A program made the translations under genes and the position numbers. This document shows, in pieces, positions 45,448-57,195 of a stretch of DNA of 64,000 nucleotides. The notes under the pieces are model-generated. The model was given only the letters and a program-made list of their open reading frames with translations. It made no database searches and was not told the DNA's origin. Source of the DNA: Mycocentrospora acerina. Lineage: Eukaryota; Ascomycota; Dothideomycetes; Pleosporales. Numbering within the stretch: position 1 is the first letter of the stretch; every line of letters begins with the position of its first letter. The stretch is taken from positions 587,220 through 651,219 of the forward strand of contig JAKUHH010000167.1 of assembly GCA_022701365.1 (NCBI GenBank), in the 5' to 3' direction.

Positions 45448-48400
45448 GCGTGGAAAAAAAAATTGTTTCCTGTTGGCTTTTGCTTGGTGATGTGGTGAAG
45501 ACTTTGTTGTTGTTGCTATTAGTGTCTTGTGAGACTGATATCGTTCATGATGATTATAATCATTGTCTTATGTGGTTATTTTTTTTCTACGTCGCAGGAA
45601 TATTCCTGAAGCTTGGTCACATGTTTTTCCAGCGTCTCTCAGTCCATCATAGTTGCGGGCGCCATAAATGTCGGTTCTGCATTCATTTAGTGATCACTTG
45701 TCATACGGATGAGTACATGGCAATACGGTGTTGAGGCGAAAGAGTTCTATGCTTTGCTACTACACACTTGAACTCTCTACTCTTACTAGCAATAAGATCG
45801 AAGTAGTTAAGTACTTGTATAAAAATTGTTTCACTAGCTGTTTCTGAGGAGAATTGGTTTTACTTGACAAAGAAGTATCGTGGAGTAACCCTTCTATGGC
45901 TTGGAACCTTATTCGTTGGTGAACTTGATAGCGTTGACTCATGTATAAGTAGTGTCAGTCTGCGGAGGTAGCGAGGTTTCTAGCTCAGAATACAAAGGAT
46001 CTATATCGCTTCCCAAAGATGGCCATACTTGGTAGTTGATAACATAGAGTCTTGGTATCTCTGCAGCCAAGAGTAAAGATCGGACGTCGAGATGCGGGTC
46101 GGAATCTAAGTAGTCTATTGAGACTAGTTGTTTACAAGGGAAATAGCAGAAAATCAAAGTGAAACACATAGGATGTACCGCTTGTCCGTTCCGAGTACAG
46201 CTCAAACGCTCATTCAGCTCAGCCAGTTCCTGGACGGTGAAAGCAAGATCACGCCATACGTGTTGGCGTGCGTGAAAGACTTATCCGGGCCTGGGCCATC
46301 CCAAGCAATGAGGTGGAACAACTCCACCGGGAGACCGGAAACTTACAAACATTCAGTACGCAAGTCATTATGGGTACACTGGACTCATCCGGTGTAGCCG
46401 AGCAGTGAAAAGTCAGACAGCCCACAGCGAAAGTATTTGGATGCATGGCAGCCATGCTGCAGCTGCATAGTGCAGTGACGTGCCTCGGTCTGGTGGTCAA
46501 CAAGAAAATCCTACATGGGGTCTTTTTCATGCGGCCATTGCTTAACGCATCAAGGGTAGAAGCCGTGACGCGTTTGCTCTGCATCGTGAGCTAGGCAGTC
46601 ATCCATGACAGCAATAGCTGCGCAGTCGGCAAGACCGGCGGTGGCGCTTTCGATGTGATTCGAATACATATCGCATTCATCTTCGTGTCCAAATGGTAGT
46701 CATCTGATTATTACCGGGCTGGACCAAAATCTACGGCGTCCAAAGACCAGATGTCGTTCACCGGCGAGAATGGAGAAGCCTAGGGTCTAAGGTTACAGTG
46801 CAGCAATGTGAGTGCTGGGCCATAGTTGATAGTTGATGCCGAAAGTAGAAAATGATGAAGAAGGTGACTGGGCTCACACCGACCAAAATGATACTGATGT
46901 GAGGAAGTTGTAAGAACAAAGTGGTCGAAAGAGCGGTGTTGTGACATGACGCTAATGCGGACACTAATGCAAGACGTTTACATGACAGGGATTCTGACGT
47001 AGCTCACAACCCCACTTGATGCTGGAGTCTGAAGTGCTATCAGTGTTTGGAGTACAAAACATGAGTCAACTCAAAGTTCATGGCTAATCTAGGGGTTTTT
47101 TCATTTCGAGAGCCGCGTCAACATACCGTGACAGGACAACTCGTATATGCAAGCGATCGTTCTTAATACCGCATATGGCTTGAAGGATGATAAAAAAATA
47201 CAAGGAAACATGAGGAAAACAGCAATCGAAAAACCAACCATCAACTCCAAAATAGCATGTTCCTTTGAGCAATACGCGGTGCCAAGAGGGGCTCAGACTT
47301 CGTCGTAATCGTACATGCCGAGAGCGAGAGCGACGTCGACTCTCAAAGCTCTCACCGGTCCTTCTCTTTGATACAAAAGGTTTGATTGAGAAAGCCCGCT
47401 TTCCTGAAACTCCATGCTGAATGCGTGTATTATCAAAACAAATAGGCGCAGCAAGTGTTGCGCAGCATGGCCCAGAGTAATCGGGCCAAAGAATGGAAGG
47501 AATTGGTGTAAACCGCGCTAACCGATTAGATCCAGATATAATGCGAAGACAAAGCTTGGTCGTTCGCGATGATTGAGTTGAAGTTATCGCGGGATATCCG
47601 GATATTTGTCGTAGTACTGGTAGTGAATGCAATCTACTCTTGTGTTCAAGATCCAGGCAGTCTGCAGCGTATTGTAGTCCGTAGGTGACTCAAGATCGAT
47701 GACTGCTGTGAATGTTGCATGCGTAGCCTACAAGAACGGTCTTCTCCTGTATAGTATGCCCGCGCTGCCCGTGGCCAGCACAAGGGTCGATGGCATGCTT
47801 ATGGTAAAGGCATCGACAGACTGCATAGCGTTCGACAACCTGGTAACACATTCTGTGGAGAAGAGATCCGACAACGAAGTATTTTAAGATTTTGGTGTCT
47901 AGAAGGAATTTGACAATCAATAACAATGCTTGAACGCCAACGATATGAAGATGTATGAAGATATATTGGCCTGACGAAGAAGTGAGACTTGAGAGGGCAA
48001 GATTACGATTCTCTGAGGAAGGTGGCATATATAGTGGAGGCGTTGGAAGAGAGGGGGGCTTAGGCCACTGCAGGTCAAGCAAGAGGTATTCGGTTCCGTA
48101 TGCTCAGGTGTCAGGCAGCGCAACCGTATGCAGGAACAAGTGCACAGTCAGCCGGATGTTACTAACATGGGGTATTTAGAAGGAACTAGCATAGCTATTT
48201 CGTCAATCGGTTGATCAGCAGAGAGAATAGCATAATCCCTAACCATAGCAGGAATGGTGGCCAAAGCTTTGGGGGGCTCATTCAGCTGGCGTTGATAGTT
48301 TGTTAAGCATTATCATTGGCTGTTAGCGTGAAGCTAAATCGTCGTCCCACTTGAATGGTCGGATAGGGTGATTTACGCTTCGTACCGCACCCGTCAACGG

Positions 48401-50648
48401 TCGCAAAAAAAACGTTTGCCTGGATTCAGCTATGGGACCGCAATGCTTGTCTATATTTGACTCATTGCGCTGCTCTAACGTGATCTAGCAAAGGTGGGAT
48501 GGAGACGTGCATCCGTGCTGGTTGTCACAGCATGCGCCCACGCCCAGCATCGTGATCTTTGAATAACGGTGATCGAATCTGACAGATCCAGACTAGCCTG
48601 TAGTTCAGCCAGATTTTTGGGACCAGAGATGCCACTCTCGCGCCAAAGCGGTGGAATAAGATTTTCTGACGTAGATTACTCATACTTGCGACTCTTGGCC
48701 GCCGTCTTACCCTCTTGCAGCAAATCGGTGAGGATCGTTCTTAGTCTTCACATCCGGATGGGGCCGAAAATGGCAAAACTCCGAAGTGGACAGGCTGGAA
48801 GGAGAAGACATGGAGGGTGGAGACTTGAAAGGTCCGTGTCGTGGAATTTGGCATTCTTCATGCGACATCGGCGATTCGATCACGTTGACCTTACTACAAT
48901 TCCTCCAGAATAGCTTCTGCTTTGATGTTTAATTTACAACCCCAATCCAAACCCGCCAAACCACGACAACGATTAAGAATCAATACTCGCAACCAACGCC
49001 AACTTTCTTATCGCCGGGCCGTGAGCTTGAGGCTGACATGCTGAGTGTATCTGGGCAATCTGCAGGTTGACACATGTAGCATGAACTGCTTGCTGATGCG
49101 AATTTAGAAAAATGCCCTGAGGAACATGACTACGTCATTGTAAAGTCCAATCTTTACAAACAACCACCATACATAGTTTACAACTTCGAAACAAATTCTA
49201 AGCTTAGACTAGTTGCCGTACTCCACCTACCGAATCCCATATTTGCATCCAGACGCTAAATTTTTCAAGTTACTTCAAAAATTTAGATCTTCATTGTTGC
49301 CATTCTCAGGACACCGGTGTATTGTTTGCCGCTGTCAGACCGCGCATCATGCAGCCCTATGCACCATCCCGAGCATTTACCCACGTGGGGACAAATATCA
49401 CTTCGCCAAATCTTACCACTACATTGTATCGAAAAGATGACGTACATCGTCAGATTACCCACGTACGCTTCTTTTTAAGCCCGATTCCACGTACTTCTTG
49501 AGACCAACACACACCTCCGACTGATGTCCGAGGTAATGCGACGGATTCTGCATACGGATTACAGAGCAAGTGACTAATCTGTTCACATGTGAGATTCTCG
49601 TCCGTCGTCCATCGTCTTAAAGGGAATTCTGTGAACCATGAGGCGTATGACTGACTTATCAAAGAGGTCACAGCGAGCCATAAATATCTTTCTACGATTG
49701 ATTACTTAGTCAAGTTATGTGTATGCAGGCGTCGTACTTGAACGTTCCCCATAAACGCAGGGTATGTGGGGTGCTCAGTCATACCGAGTCACTCCCGCGG
49801 AGCAACAATATGCCTTGCAGGACCGGTGAACTAGATTCAGTCACTCGCCTCGCTATGACCGATCAACAGCACAACTAAAAATCAAAGACACACCGCTTTA
49901 CCCCCCACACAAATATACACACTCTCTCCCTCAGAGAGTCGCAAACACTACTATCCATAATGACTGCATCTCTTGGTCCTGAGATAGAAGGTCGGTCTGC
50001 CTGACAAGTATCGGTAATGCAAGCAGGCTGTCAGCCAGGAAGACAGCCCTGAGGGCCAAAAGATTACTCACAACCCCAGGGGTCACAGCCATCCTGTCTA
50101 CGTGGTATGATGGAATGGTATACCGTTCAGGCAATATACTGACATGATCCACAGATTCCTCTGTCATATTACATCACTCCCAACTGGCCACAAGCTCATT
50201 ATTTTCTACTCGTCACGCAAGAGCGTTAAAACTCTCTATCAGAGAGTAAATAAAAAAATTCCTCATGGCGGCATATTTTGCATAAAGTCATACCAAAGAA
50301 GATCCATACGTTGCGCATCAGACTGAAACTTGAAGGACCAAAATTCTACCACAAGAACAACAACATATAAACAGCTCCAAAGTACGAAATATCCCACAGA
50401 TAGATAGTTTTTACATCTATTTGAGAGGTTTTCGCCTCTTTGTTCGGGTGTTATTCTACAATGCACAATCTTCTTGCATCCCGTCGCAACACGTCTCTCC
50501 TGCGCCGTGGTCACTTTCTACAACCCTCGCCGACCCGATGCCCATCTTGGCGTATATGTCGTTTGCTTCCGACTTGTGATCTCTCTTTATACTCATCTAT
50601 TCCTCTTCTCCTTGTCTTTCCCTAGATTTCCTCAATCTGTGATTCAAT

Positions 50649-51040
50649 ATGTTTTCCCACATCCCAGGTTGTCTTCCAAGTCCAGGACCTGAATGGAAGC
50701 TTGTCAAGGAAGGATTATATGTACCACCTGGGACGCCAAATTCATCCATATTTGCTCCAGTATTCAAAGTGTGAGTGCACAGCCATGAACGGTGGAGCTT
50801 ATATTGAGGGTTTAGCTGCTATCTTGTGGTACATATGTGATATTTGAGTGCTCGATTCCCAGTCTTTACACGCGCGTTTGGAATCGAAAGCTGTGTAATG
50901 AGTGTGTGCTCAAAGTTGAGCAGATAGGGAGTGAATGCATTCATGAACACTTGACAAATACAACAGAGAGACATCATGAATTGATAACCACGGTAAATGA
51001 GTACATATATATTAATAGCAAGAATTATTCATCAAGATAA
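50649..51040 (+). CDS. Tentative small two-exon gene
   Basis: A pyrimidine-rich leader precedes ATG at 50649. Exon 1 (50649-50770) encodes a Pro/Gly-rich segment (GPEWKLVKEGLYVPPGTP) and ends at the donor GTGAGTGC; exon 2 (50863-51040) follows CGATTCCCAG and continues in frame, 99 residues in total, ending in a polar Asn-rich tail. No family recognised. Frame and splice signals fit, but that is weak evidence for so short a model. Confidence 0.25.
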
Positions 51041-51221
51041 AGACAAGGCAAAAGTAGAAAGAACATTTGGGTATATCGGACGATGAGCCAAATCGGCTAT
51101 TTTGGCGCAATGCCTCCGTAAACGCCAATGCAGGTCGCAATAAATGCGACATGTCGTCGTAAATAAAATCGTTCTAAGTGATGCATTAATTCAAGCCATA
51201 GCTCAAGTCGAAAAAAGAGTA

Positions 51222-52031
51222 TTAGGCGAGAACGGTGTAGATGACGATTAGCCCCATGGCCCAGTATCCCGAGTACTTGCCTGCCGAGATGGACATGGCA
51301 GCACTATCTTCGCCTCCAGGGGCTGTTGTGCCGTTGGGCAGCGTACCGTTGAGAACAAGCGTTTGAGTACCGTTGACATCAGATACGGTAATGAGTGACT
51401 TATTCAGCGCAGCATAGCTGCCGTTACCAACAAGATCATTGACATATTGCTGGTTGTCATTCTCGTCACATCCGCAAGGACTGAATTCCTGACATAAGCA
51501 AATGACTGGCAATGTGGTGTTCGTTCCGTTGGGGTTGTTCTGGTTCGTCTGTGTCGCATTCCTGAAGCGGTACGGGTTGTTGTAGTAATACGGATAAACA
51601 TTGTACAGCCAAAGCCCCGGCATGATAGCGAGGATGACAAGCGGGCCGATCAGCACGCCAGCGAGGAGTCCTTTCGGCGTGCGCGATCCGGCGCTGTAGG
51701 GCACCGCTGCGCCTCCACCGTAATATCCGCCGCCGCCATAGGATCGTGCTGGGCCTGAACCTGAACGTGTGGCTCCACCAGAACTGGAGCTACTACTTGT
51801 GCGTCCGCCGCTACCGCCAGAGGAGCTGCCTGAAGAACCGCCACCGCTGCCTCGGCCACCTCCGCCTTTGCGCTTTTCAAGAGCGTGTTCGGGGGCTAGG
51901 ATGTTTGCTGATTGTGGTGTAATGTCGGCGCGCTCTGAGAGGATACTCAACGCATCAGCGTCAGGTATCGACGCGGCATTGACGGTTTGTGTCGCGATGG
52001 CGATACATGTGAGGAATTGTGACACCTTCAT
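51222..52031 (-). CDS. Predicted GPI-anchored Gly/Ser-rich surface protein
   Basis: Single exon, 269 residues. In order: signal peptide (MKVSQFLTCIAIATQTVNAA), a propeptide-like part ending in a Lys-Arg Kex2 site (ALEKRKGG), a Gly/Ser/Arg-rich low-complexity stretch (about 55-110), one hydrophobic segment (LAGVLIGPLVILAIMPGLWLY), a Tyr/Asn-rich part, a small cysteine cluster (CLCQEFSPCGC), several N-glycosylation sites (NGS, NGT) and a C-terminal hydrophobic tail after a small-residue stretch (GGEDSAAMS), as expected for GPI attachment. I recognise the architecture from other moulds but know no function. The segment after the Gly/Ser region may be a second membrane span. Confidence 0.75.
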   Translation of the reverse strand: MKVSQFLTCIAIATQTVNAASIPDADALSILSERADITPQSANILAPEHALEKRKGGGGRGSGGGSSGSSSGGSGGRTSSSSSSGGATRSGSGPARSYGGGGYYGGGAAVPYSAGSRTPKGLLAGVLIGPLVILAIMPGLWLYNVYPYYYNNPYRFRNATQTNQNNPNGTNTTLPVICLCQEFSPCGCDENDNQQYVNDLVGNGSYAALNKSLITVSDVNGTQTLVLNGTLPNGTTAPGGEDSAAMSISAGKYSGYWAMGLIVIYTVLA

Positions 52032-53471
52032 GGTGAAGATGTAGTATCAGTATACAAAGGTGGGGTGAAGTCGTGTATCTCTACAGATAATTCAATGGGG
52101 TTTTGTGTGAATATGTGTAGACGGTTTGCTTGGGTTTGTTGGTGTTTTGAGCAAGGGTTGGCTTTGGTGTAGAATGAAGGGGGACAAAGGTGGACAAAGC
52201 GCCCTTAATAAAGTATGATACAAAAAGCTGCCCAGCCCTGTGTCATCGGTGAGGCGAGTTGTTGACGATTCAGTCTATAGCTAAGCCACAGCATGAGAAG
52301 TTAGTGTCGGCTGTTTCGTGCTAGTAGACGCATGCAAATCATGATTAGTTCTTTCACAAAGCGGCTTGCTACAGTATGCCCGTAATCAACTTAAATCGGC
52401 ATGTCGAGTGGCATATATGACTCTTTAACCTGGACATTCTTTCCAACCTCACCCCCCGCGGACCAGAAATATGAGTTCGTGACGTGTAAGATGCTCATCG
52501 GTCAATGAATGACTTCATATTATGCAGATCTGCCAAGCTACAACGAAGCTTTCTAGAACAAGAAAGTGCCCAAATTGCTTGGCTTGACAAACCACCTTCT
52601 TCGTTTGTCCGGCTAACTGACTTCCGTTCGATGCTGCGCATTACCATCCTGAGACTGAATCGAAGTAGGTGCCTGCCTGAATCGTGCTTGATCAACGTGA
52701 TTGAACTACTGGTGGTGGCTGAGGTTTGTCTGAGGAGCCTCGCGCCTTGTTCAATTTCATTCCTAGATGATCAACGTGCACGTGTTGTGCTAGGGGCTGA
52801 TAGCGCCTTGTCGGGGAAAATAAAGGTTAATGGAGTCCTTTGTAGCCACAGGAATGTTTTGTTCGTCTCTTGAAACGTCATAGATTTGCACATCTGCCAA
52901 AGCCACTTCTTTGACCTGTTCGGCTAGTCCAGGAACATCCTGGCAAAAACTAATAGGTGCTCAGCTTCAATTCCAGCTTTTGTCGAATATGCGAATGGTA
53001 CTTATGTATCATGTTTAATGCTCAGTTCAGGCTTGGCGTGGCTACACTCACACTGGTGTTGAGGAAACACAATAGTGCATGTTTATCAATACAACCATGT
53101 AATGCATGTTGATTTTACAAACGGTGCCCATGTTCATCCCTTTGTCACCTCATTCTCGCCGGGCTTGGGGAACATGACTCTACGGTGCGTAGTGGCGCAG
53201 TGGCGATAACTCTTGCCCTAAGCTTCGTCTGAGCGGTAGTTGTGGATTGTAAGCATCCCTGATTCTCCTGCACAAGGCAGAATCCTACTCCTATTGTTTA
53301 GGATGGTCTGTAACCAGACAATGCAGATGGCGCCAGCATCAGTAGCTCTTACAGGGCGCAGCCCAGATACGTCAAGGGCCCGAGGCAACGTTAGATACGT
53401 GTAGAATTACTCCGAAAACCATGTGATCTTTTTTGCGCATTTGCTGTCTTCACACAGCTGATTGCATTTTT
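52032..53471. other. Intergenic between surface-protein gene and PET117
   Basis: About 1.4 kb. Promoter of the surface-protein gene on the left. A tRNA/snRNA-like stretch near 53185-53262 is noted as a finding; nothing else supported. Confidence 0.5.
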
Positions 53472-53787
53472 CTACCGCCCTATTCCTTCTTGCTGTGCAG
53501 CTGACCCTCTTCCATCTGAGACGGTTTGAACCTTCCTGTACTCCTCCTCTAATGCTCGCTGCATCTCAAAGTCGGCAATTCGCTCGCGCTTTACTCTCTG
53601 TTGTTCGTAGTCTCGAATTACGCCAGCGTGCATAGCCTATTGATATATTAGAGAAAACATAGCTATTAAGTCGGCGTGAAGGTTAGCTAACAGCTTTGTC
53701 TGCTTTTTGTGCATAGTGTACAAGTGCAACCACGCCAATTGCAGTCGCACATGTTGTTGCAAGTGTGATCCGGGATGCTCGAGACAT
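53472..53787 (-). CDS. PET117: PET117-type cytochrome c oxidase assembly factor
   Basis: Mitochondrial chaperone of complex IV assembly. Two exons, 53787-53692 and 53636-53472, give 86 residues. N-terminus MSRASRITLATTCATAIGVV is the single membrane/presequence-like segment, followed by HYAQKADKA, then after the 55-bp intron MHAGVIRDYEQQRVKRERIA and a helical, charged tail. The MH-GVIRD-E motif is the family hallmark. Both exons are phase 0; the acceptor could shift by one residue. Starts 180 bp from the divergent VMA10 gene, so the two probably share a promoter. Confidence 0.9.
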
Positions 53788-53967
53788 GGTAGCGACGGTG
53801 TGCAGGTTGAGGCAAATGTCTGCGTGACGGAAAGTTGCGGCGGAAGTGACATCTCGACGACGGAAGGAGCTTGGGCCGCGTGCTATCCCGCCAAGTCTGA
53901 GCGGCTGCATCATGGCTCTTCCAACATTGCGATAACAACATCTCCACGTAAACTCCAGAACTCTAAG
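53788..53967. promoter_or_regulatory. Divergent promoter PET117 / VMA10
   Basis: 180 bp between the two start codons. No single element stands out; shared promoter inferred from spacing. Confidence 0.5.
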
Positions 53968-54567
53968 ATGGTGAGTCTCTTACAGCTCTGCATGTCACTC
54001 GATAAACTAACGCGACTGCAGTCTGCTCAAAACTCCGCGGGGATTCAGACGCTGCTTGACGTAGGCAACACAGCCCACCATGAACTCTGCGTAGCTCACA
54101 CAGTGTCCAGGCCGAGCGCGAAGCTCAGAAGATTGTCCAGCAAGGTATTTTGCGACCATTCTTATTGAGGAGATGATGCTAACATGCTCGTAGCGAGAGA
54201 ATGTAAAGTACCCTGCCAAGTATCGCCATCAGCACCGTCCTAACCCATCAAGACCGCACGAAGCGCGTAAAGGACGCCCGAAACGAGGCGCAAAAGGAGA
54301 TTGAGGACTATAAGAAAGAGAAGGAGGACGAGTACCAAAAGTTCGAGAAGGAGGTGCGTCAGGGGCCGCCACGAGTACATTAGTAAACAACAAAAGCTAA
54401 TGTCCGTGCAGCACAGCTCTGGTAACCAGAAGGCGGAAGAGGATGCGAAGAAGGACACAGATGTCAAAGTGAAGGAGATTGAGGAGTTGGGCAAGAAGTC
54501 GGGCAGCAAGGTCGTGGATCAATTGATCGAGGCCGTCACGAACGCGAAGCCCGAGCCTCCGAAATAA
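53968..54567 (+). CDS. VMA10: V-type proton ATPase subunit G
   Basis: Part of the peripheral stalk of the vacuolar proton pump. Six exons: 53968-53970 (only the ATG), 54022-54060, 54111-54144, 54194-54202 (9 nt), 54253-54353 and 54412-54567. They sum to 342 nt, 113 residues, the family size. The joined protein starts MSAQNSAGIQTLLDAEREAQ and continues KIVQQAREYRTKRVKDARNE, then a long charged helix (AQKEIEDYKKEKEDEYQKFE) as in subunit G. Without the 9-nt exon the conserved AREYRTKR segment is lost, which supports it. All junctions GT-AG. Confidence 0.93.
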
Positions 54568-55130
54568 AGTCGACCAAACCTCTGATACCTTTCGTGCCCA
54601 GAGCAGTACATCAACATACACCGACTAGACCGAATGGCTTTTGACATTGATCCTTCGCTGCAGAGCATGGCACGTCGAGGAGAGCATCCTGTATATCTTC
54701 AATATCTGGTCGAGAATGACATAAATCCTTGACAATGGTGTATAGCTTCAGTGATGGGTGCAATTGTGTGTAACTCGGCTTGTTATGTGATACTATATGT
54801 CAACAATGCATTCCCCTCAAACGTCCTGCAGTCTTATGCTTCTGTTGACAACAATGTGAGCAGCATTTAGCCCTGGTACAGAAAAAGTGCTCAAGTATGA
54901 GATTTCTCATTATCTGCTGCATCTACAATACATTCCTGAACATGCCTGACATTTATAATGTGCTGTTTGGTTCCACTTGAAATGCGATCCACAAGTTCAT
55001 TGATGATTTGCATAGCCAGACCCCTGTCCATGTCTCTCGCGCGGAACGTTACGTCACTGACACGCGAAACTTTGGAGCTCGCCGCTTGTGACACAACACA
55101 ACGACGACCATCTACTATGCACTGCACCCG
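54568..55130. other. Intergenic VMA10 to lipase
   Basis: 3' flank of VMA10 and promoter of the lipase gene; minus-strand frame 54891-55223 overlaps the lipase start and looks spurious. Confidence 0.5.
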
Positions 55131-56558
55131 ATGATACGAATCTATGCTCGAGCGATCATTCGCTCGCCAAAATTGCATGTGCTTCGACAGTCGCAAGTAC
55201 ATCGCCAGTTTAGTACTACACAATGGCGCAAGGAAGACCCGCGCATTGGCAATATTGGCCGTGAGATTCTTGATGATTATGCCGCACTACGCGAGAAATA
55301 TGGTAATTGACCTCAAACATAACCTAAACCAGGCTAAGTTTTTTGACATGCTACAGATACTCCAGTATGTCAAGACATCATCTTGAAATAGGCTGTCTGA
55401 CTCGTGCAGAAACATACATTAGTCCTCGCCCATGGTCTTTTAGGCTTCGATGAGCTCCGCCTTGCTGGCCGTTTTATTCCCGGCTTAAAGTATTGGCGTG
55501 GTATAACAGATGTACTTGAAGCAAATGGCATCGAGGTCATCGTCGCTACTGTACCACCGAGTGGGAGTATTGAAGCTAGGGCAGCAAAGCTGGCGGAGAG
55601 TATTGCTAAGAAAGCGAAGGGAAAAAATGTCAACATAGTCGCGTACGTCTAATATCACGATCGCATGCCAATTCTATTCTGTAACTAACTTTCAGCAGTC
55701 ACAGCATGGTATGATATATGTTGGTTTTAGTCACAAGGTACAGTCGCTGATATGATGACAGGGGTAAACAATACGTTATTCTCTAAGAATGAGTGTACTA
55801 AGCTTCGACAGCGGTCTCGACTCGCGCTACATGATCAGCCAACTTCGTCCAACAGATTTTAAGATACTCTCTCTTACCACAATCGCAACTCCACACCGTG
55901 GCTCAGCATTTGCGGACTACATGTTTGAGACGATTGGCCGTATGGCATCACAACCCTTTATCTTCCTATTTTGACTAACGCGATGATAGCACGCTCGGTC
56001 AAGAGGATCTACAGAGTTATGGAGTACTTTGGCTTCGAAACAGGCGCCTTTTCTCAGCTCACACAAGCATATATGAAGGAAACATTCAATATGAAGACTC
56101 CAGATATTGAAGACGTTAAGTACTACTCATATGGCGCATCATTGGAACCCGCTCGGTGGTCTGTCTTCGCACCTTCACACGCTATCATCAAGAAGGTTGA
56201 AGGTCACAACGATGGGCTAGTTAGGTGAGTGTTTATCCTGAAAATGATGCTTGCGCACTAAGCATTCAAAGTGTGGAATCAAGTCAATGGGGTGACTACA
56301 AAGGCACATTGATTGGCGTTAGTCATCTTGATTTAATCAACTGGACGAACCGGCTGAAGTGGTGGTTCTGGGAACTCACTGGCAGCAAGAGAAAGTATGT
56401 ATTTCTGGTTTCTCAGTCATGAGTAGTTGGACACTAACTCGACGTAGTTTCAACGCCATTGCATTATATCTTGATATATGTGGTATATGTCACGGCTGCC
56501 TCTCTTACTCTTCGGAGCTGACGTTTTTGCAGACATGCTAGCCAAGGAAAAACTGTAG
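55131..56558 (+). CDS. Lipase of TGL2 type, frame interrupted at the catalytic serine
   Basis: Alpha/beta-hydrolase, probably mitochondrial: the start MIRIYARAIIRSPKLHVLRQ is Arg-rich and is followed by RQFSTT, a typical processing site. Exons: 55131-55302, 55357-55364 (8 nt), 55410-55642, 55699-55708 (10 nt), about 55812-55939, 55990-56224, 56272-56394, 56448-56482, 56533-56558. Motifs in order: KEDPRIGNIGREI, LVLAHGLLGFDELRLAG (oxyanion part), AHSM (serine), GLDSRYMISQL, TIATPHRGSAFADY, ETGAFSQLTQAYM, EGHNDGLVSVESSQWG (Asp) and GVSHLDLINW (His). Frame holds everywhere except between AHSM and GLDSR, where two bases (one GG) are missing for the expected HSMGG. Sequence error or a pseudogene are both possible. 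Confidence 0.8.
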
Positions 56559-57195
56559 CTTGACACGCTTAGCCCATAGCCAGTGGGTGAGCAATGTAAA
56601 TATAGCTGTATGAAGGCTTGCATCGCATCAAGACGCGTAAGGCAACGATGAATGCGCATAATCCATGAGGCAGTGGTTGCACATGGAGGAGGAAGGATTT
56701 CTGCCTAGCAAAGCGGGTTGGGCTGTGGCTGTGCTGGTTTCTTGGATGCATGGGGACATTGCGCCCGACGTGAACTCGACCTGGTAAGTTGGCTTGCGGC
56801 AGAATATAATTGTGGACGAGATGCAGGAAACTTGAAATCGTATGTCATGGCAAATTCTTTTTTGGAGTGAAGAAAAATCGCGGCGGTGGGTGATGATTGC
56901 GCGTGTGACGTCTGCGGGGTTGCGCCTCTGCCATGCCCTGGAGCCTCTGCCACGCCGAGAGCTCCGACATCTTGTATGCCATACACGCGTTTCTCGGGCT
57001 GTGCCGTGGCTTTCAAAGAACTGTCCCATGGTGTGATTTCACTAGGGAAAAGTGACCAGCCTTGCGATTTCATATAAACGTCTGGGCATGTCCCTCGACT
57101 CACACTCAAACTACTGCCACCAATCCACATAACATAGCACCGCGCCAGCGCAAACCCGCCTCGACATCTCCACCAGAATCACACACTCGACCACG
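56559..57195. other. Intergenic lipase to arrestin gene
   Basis: About 0.64 kb; promoter and leader of the arrestin-like gene on the right. No gene. Confidence 0.55.

Larger units (their letters stand above)
44889..51221. other. Gene-poor 6.3-kb stretch
   Basis: Contains the 182-bp duplication with an N and, near its right end, a tentative small gene. Frames up to 182 codons (47084-47632, minus) occur but their composition is not gene-like and no domain is recognisable. No transposon ends or polymerase/integrase motifs seen. Confidence 0.5.

Noticed and set aside
44963..45490. 175-codon frame with an unknown residue, internally duplicated
   Set aside because: It is made open by the assembly duplication around the N; not a gene.
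47084..47632. 182-codon minus-strand frame in the gene-poor region
   Set aside because: No recognisable domain and unbiased composition; longest random frame in about 6 kb.
52505..52873. 122-codon plus-strand frame
   Set aside because: Hydrophobic/charged mixture without motif, no promoter-like leader, no related frame nearby.
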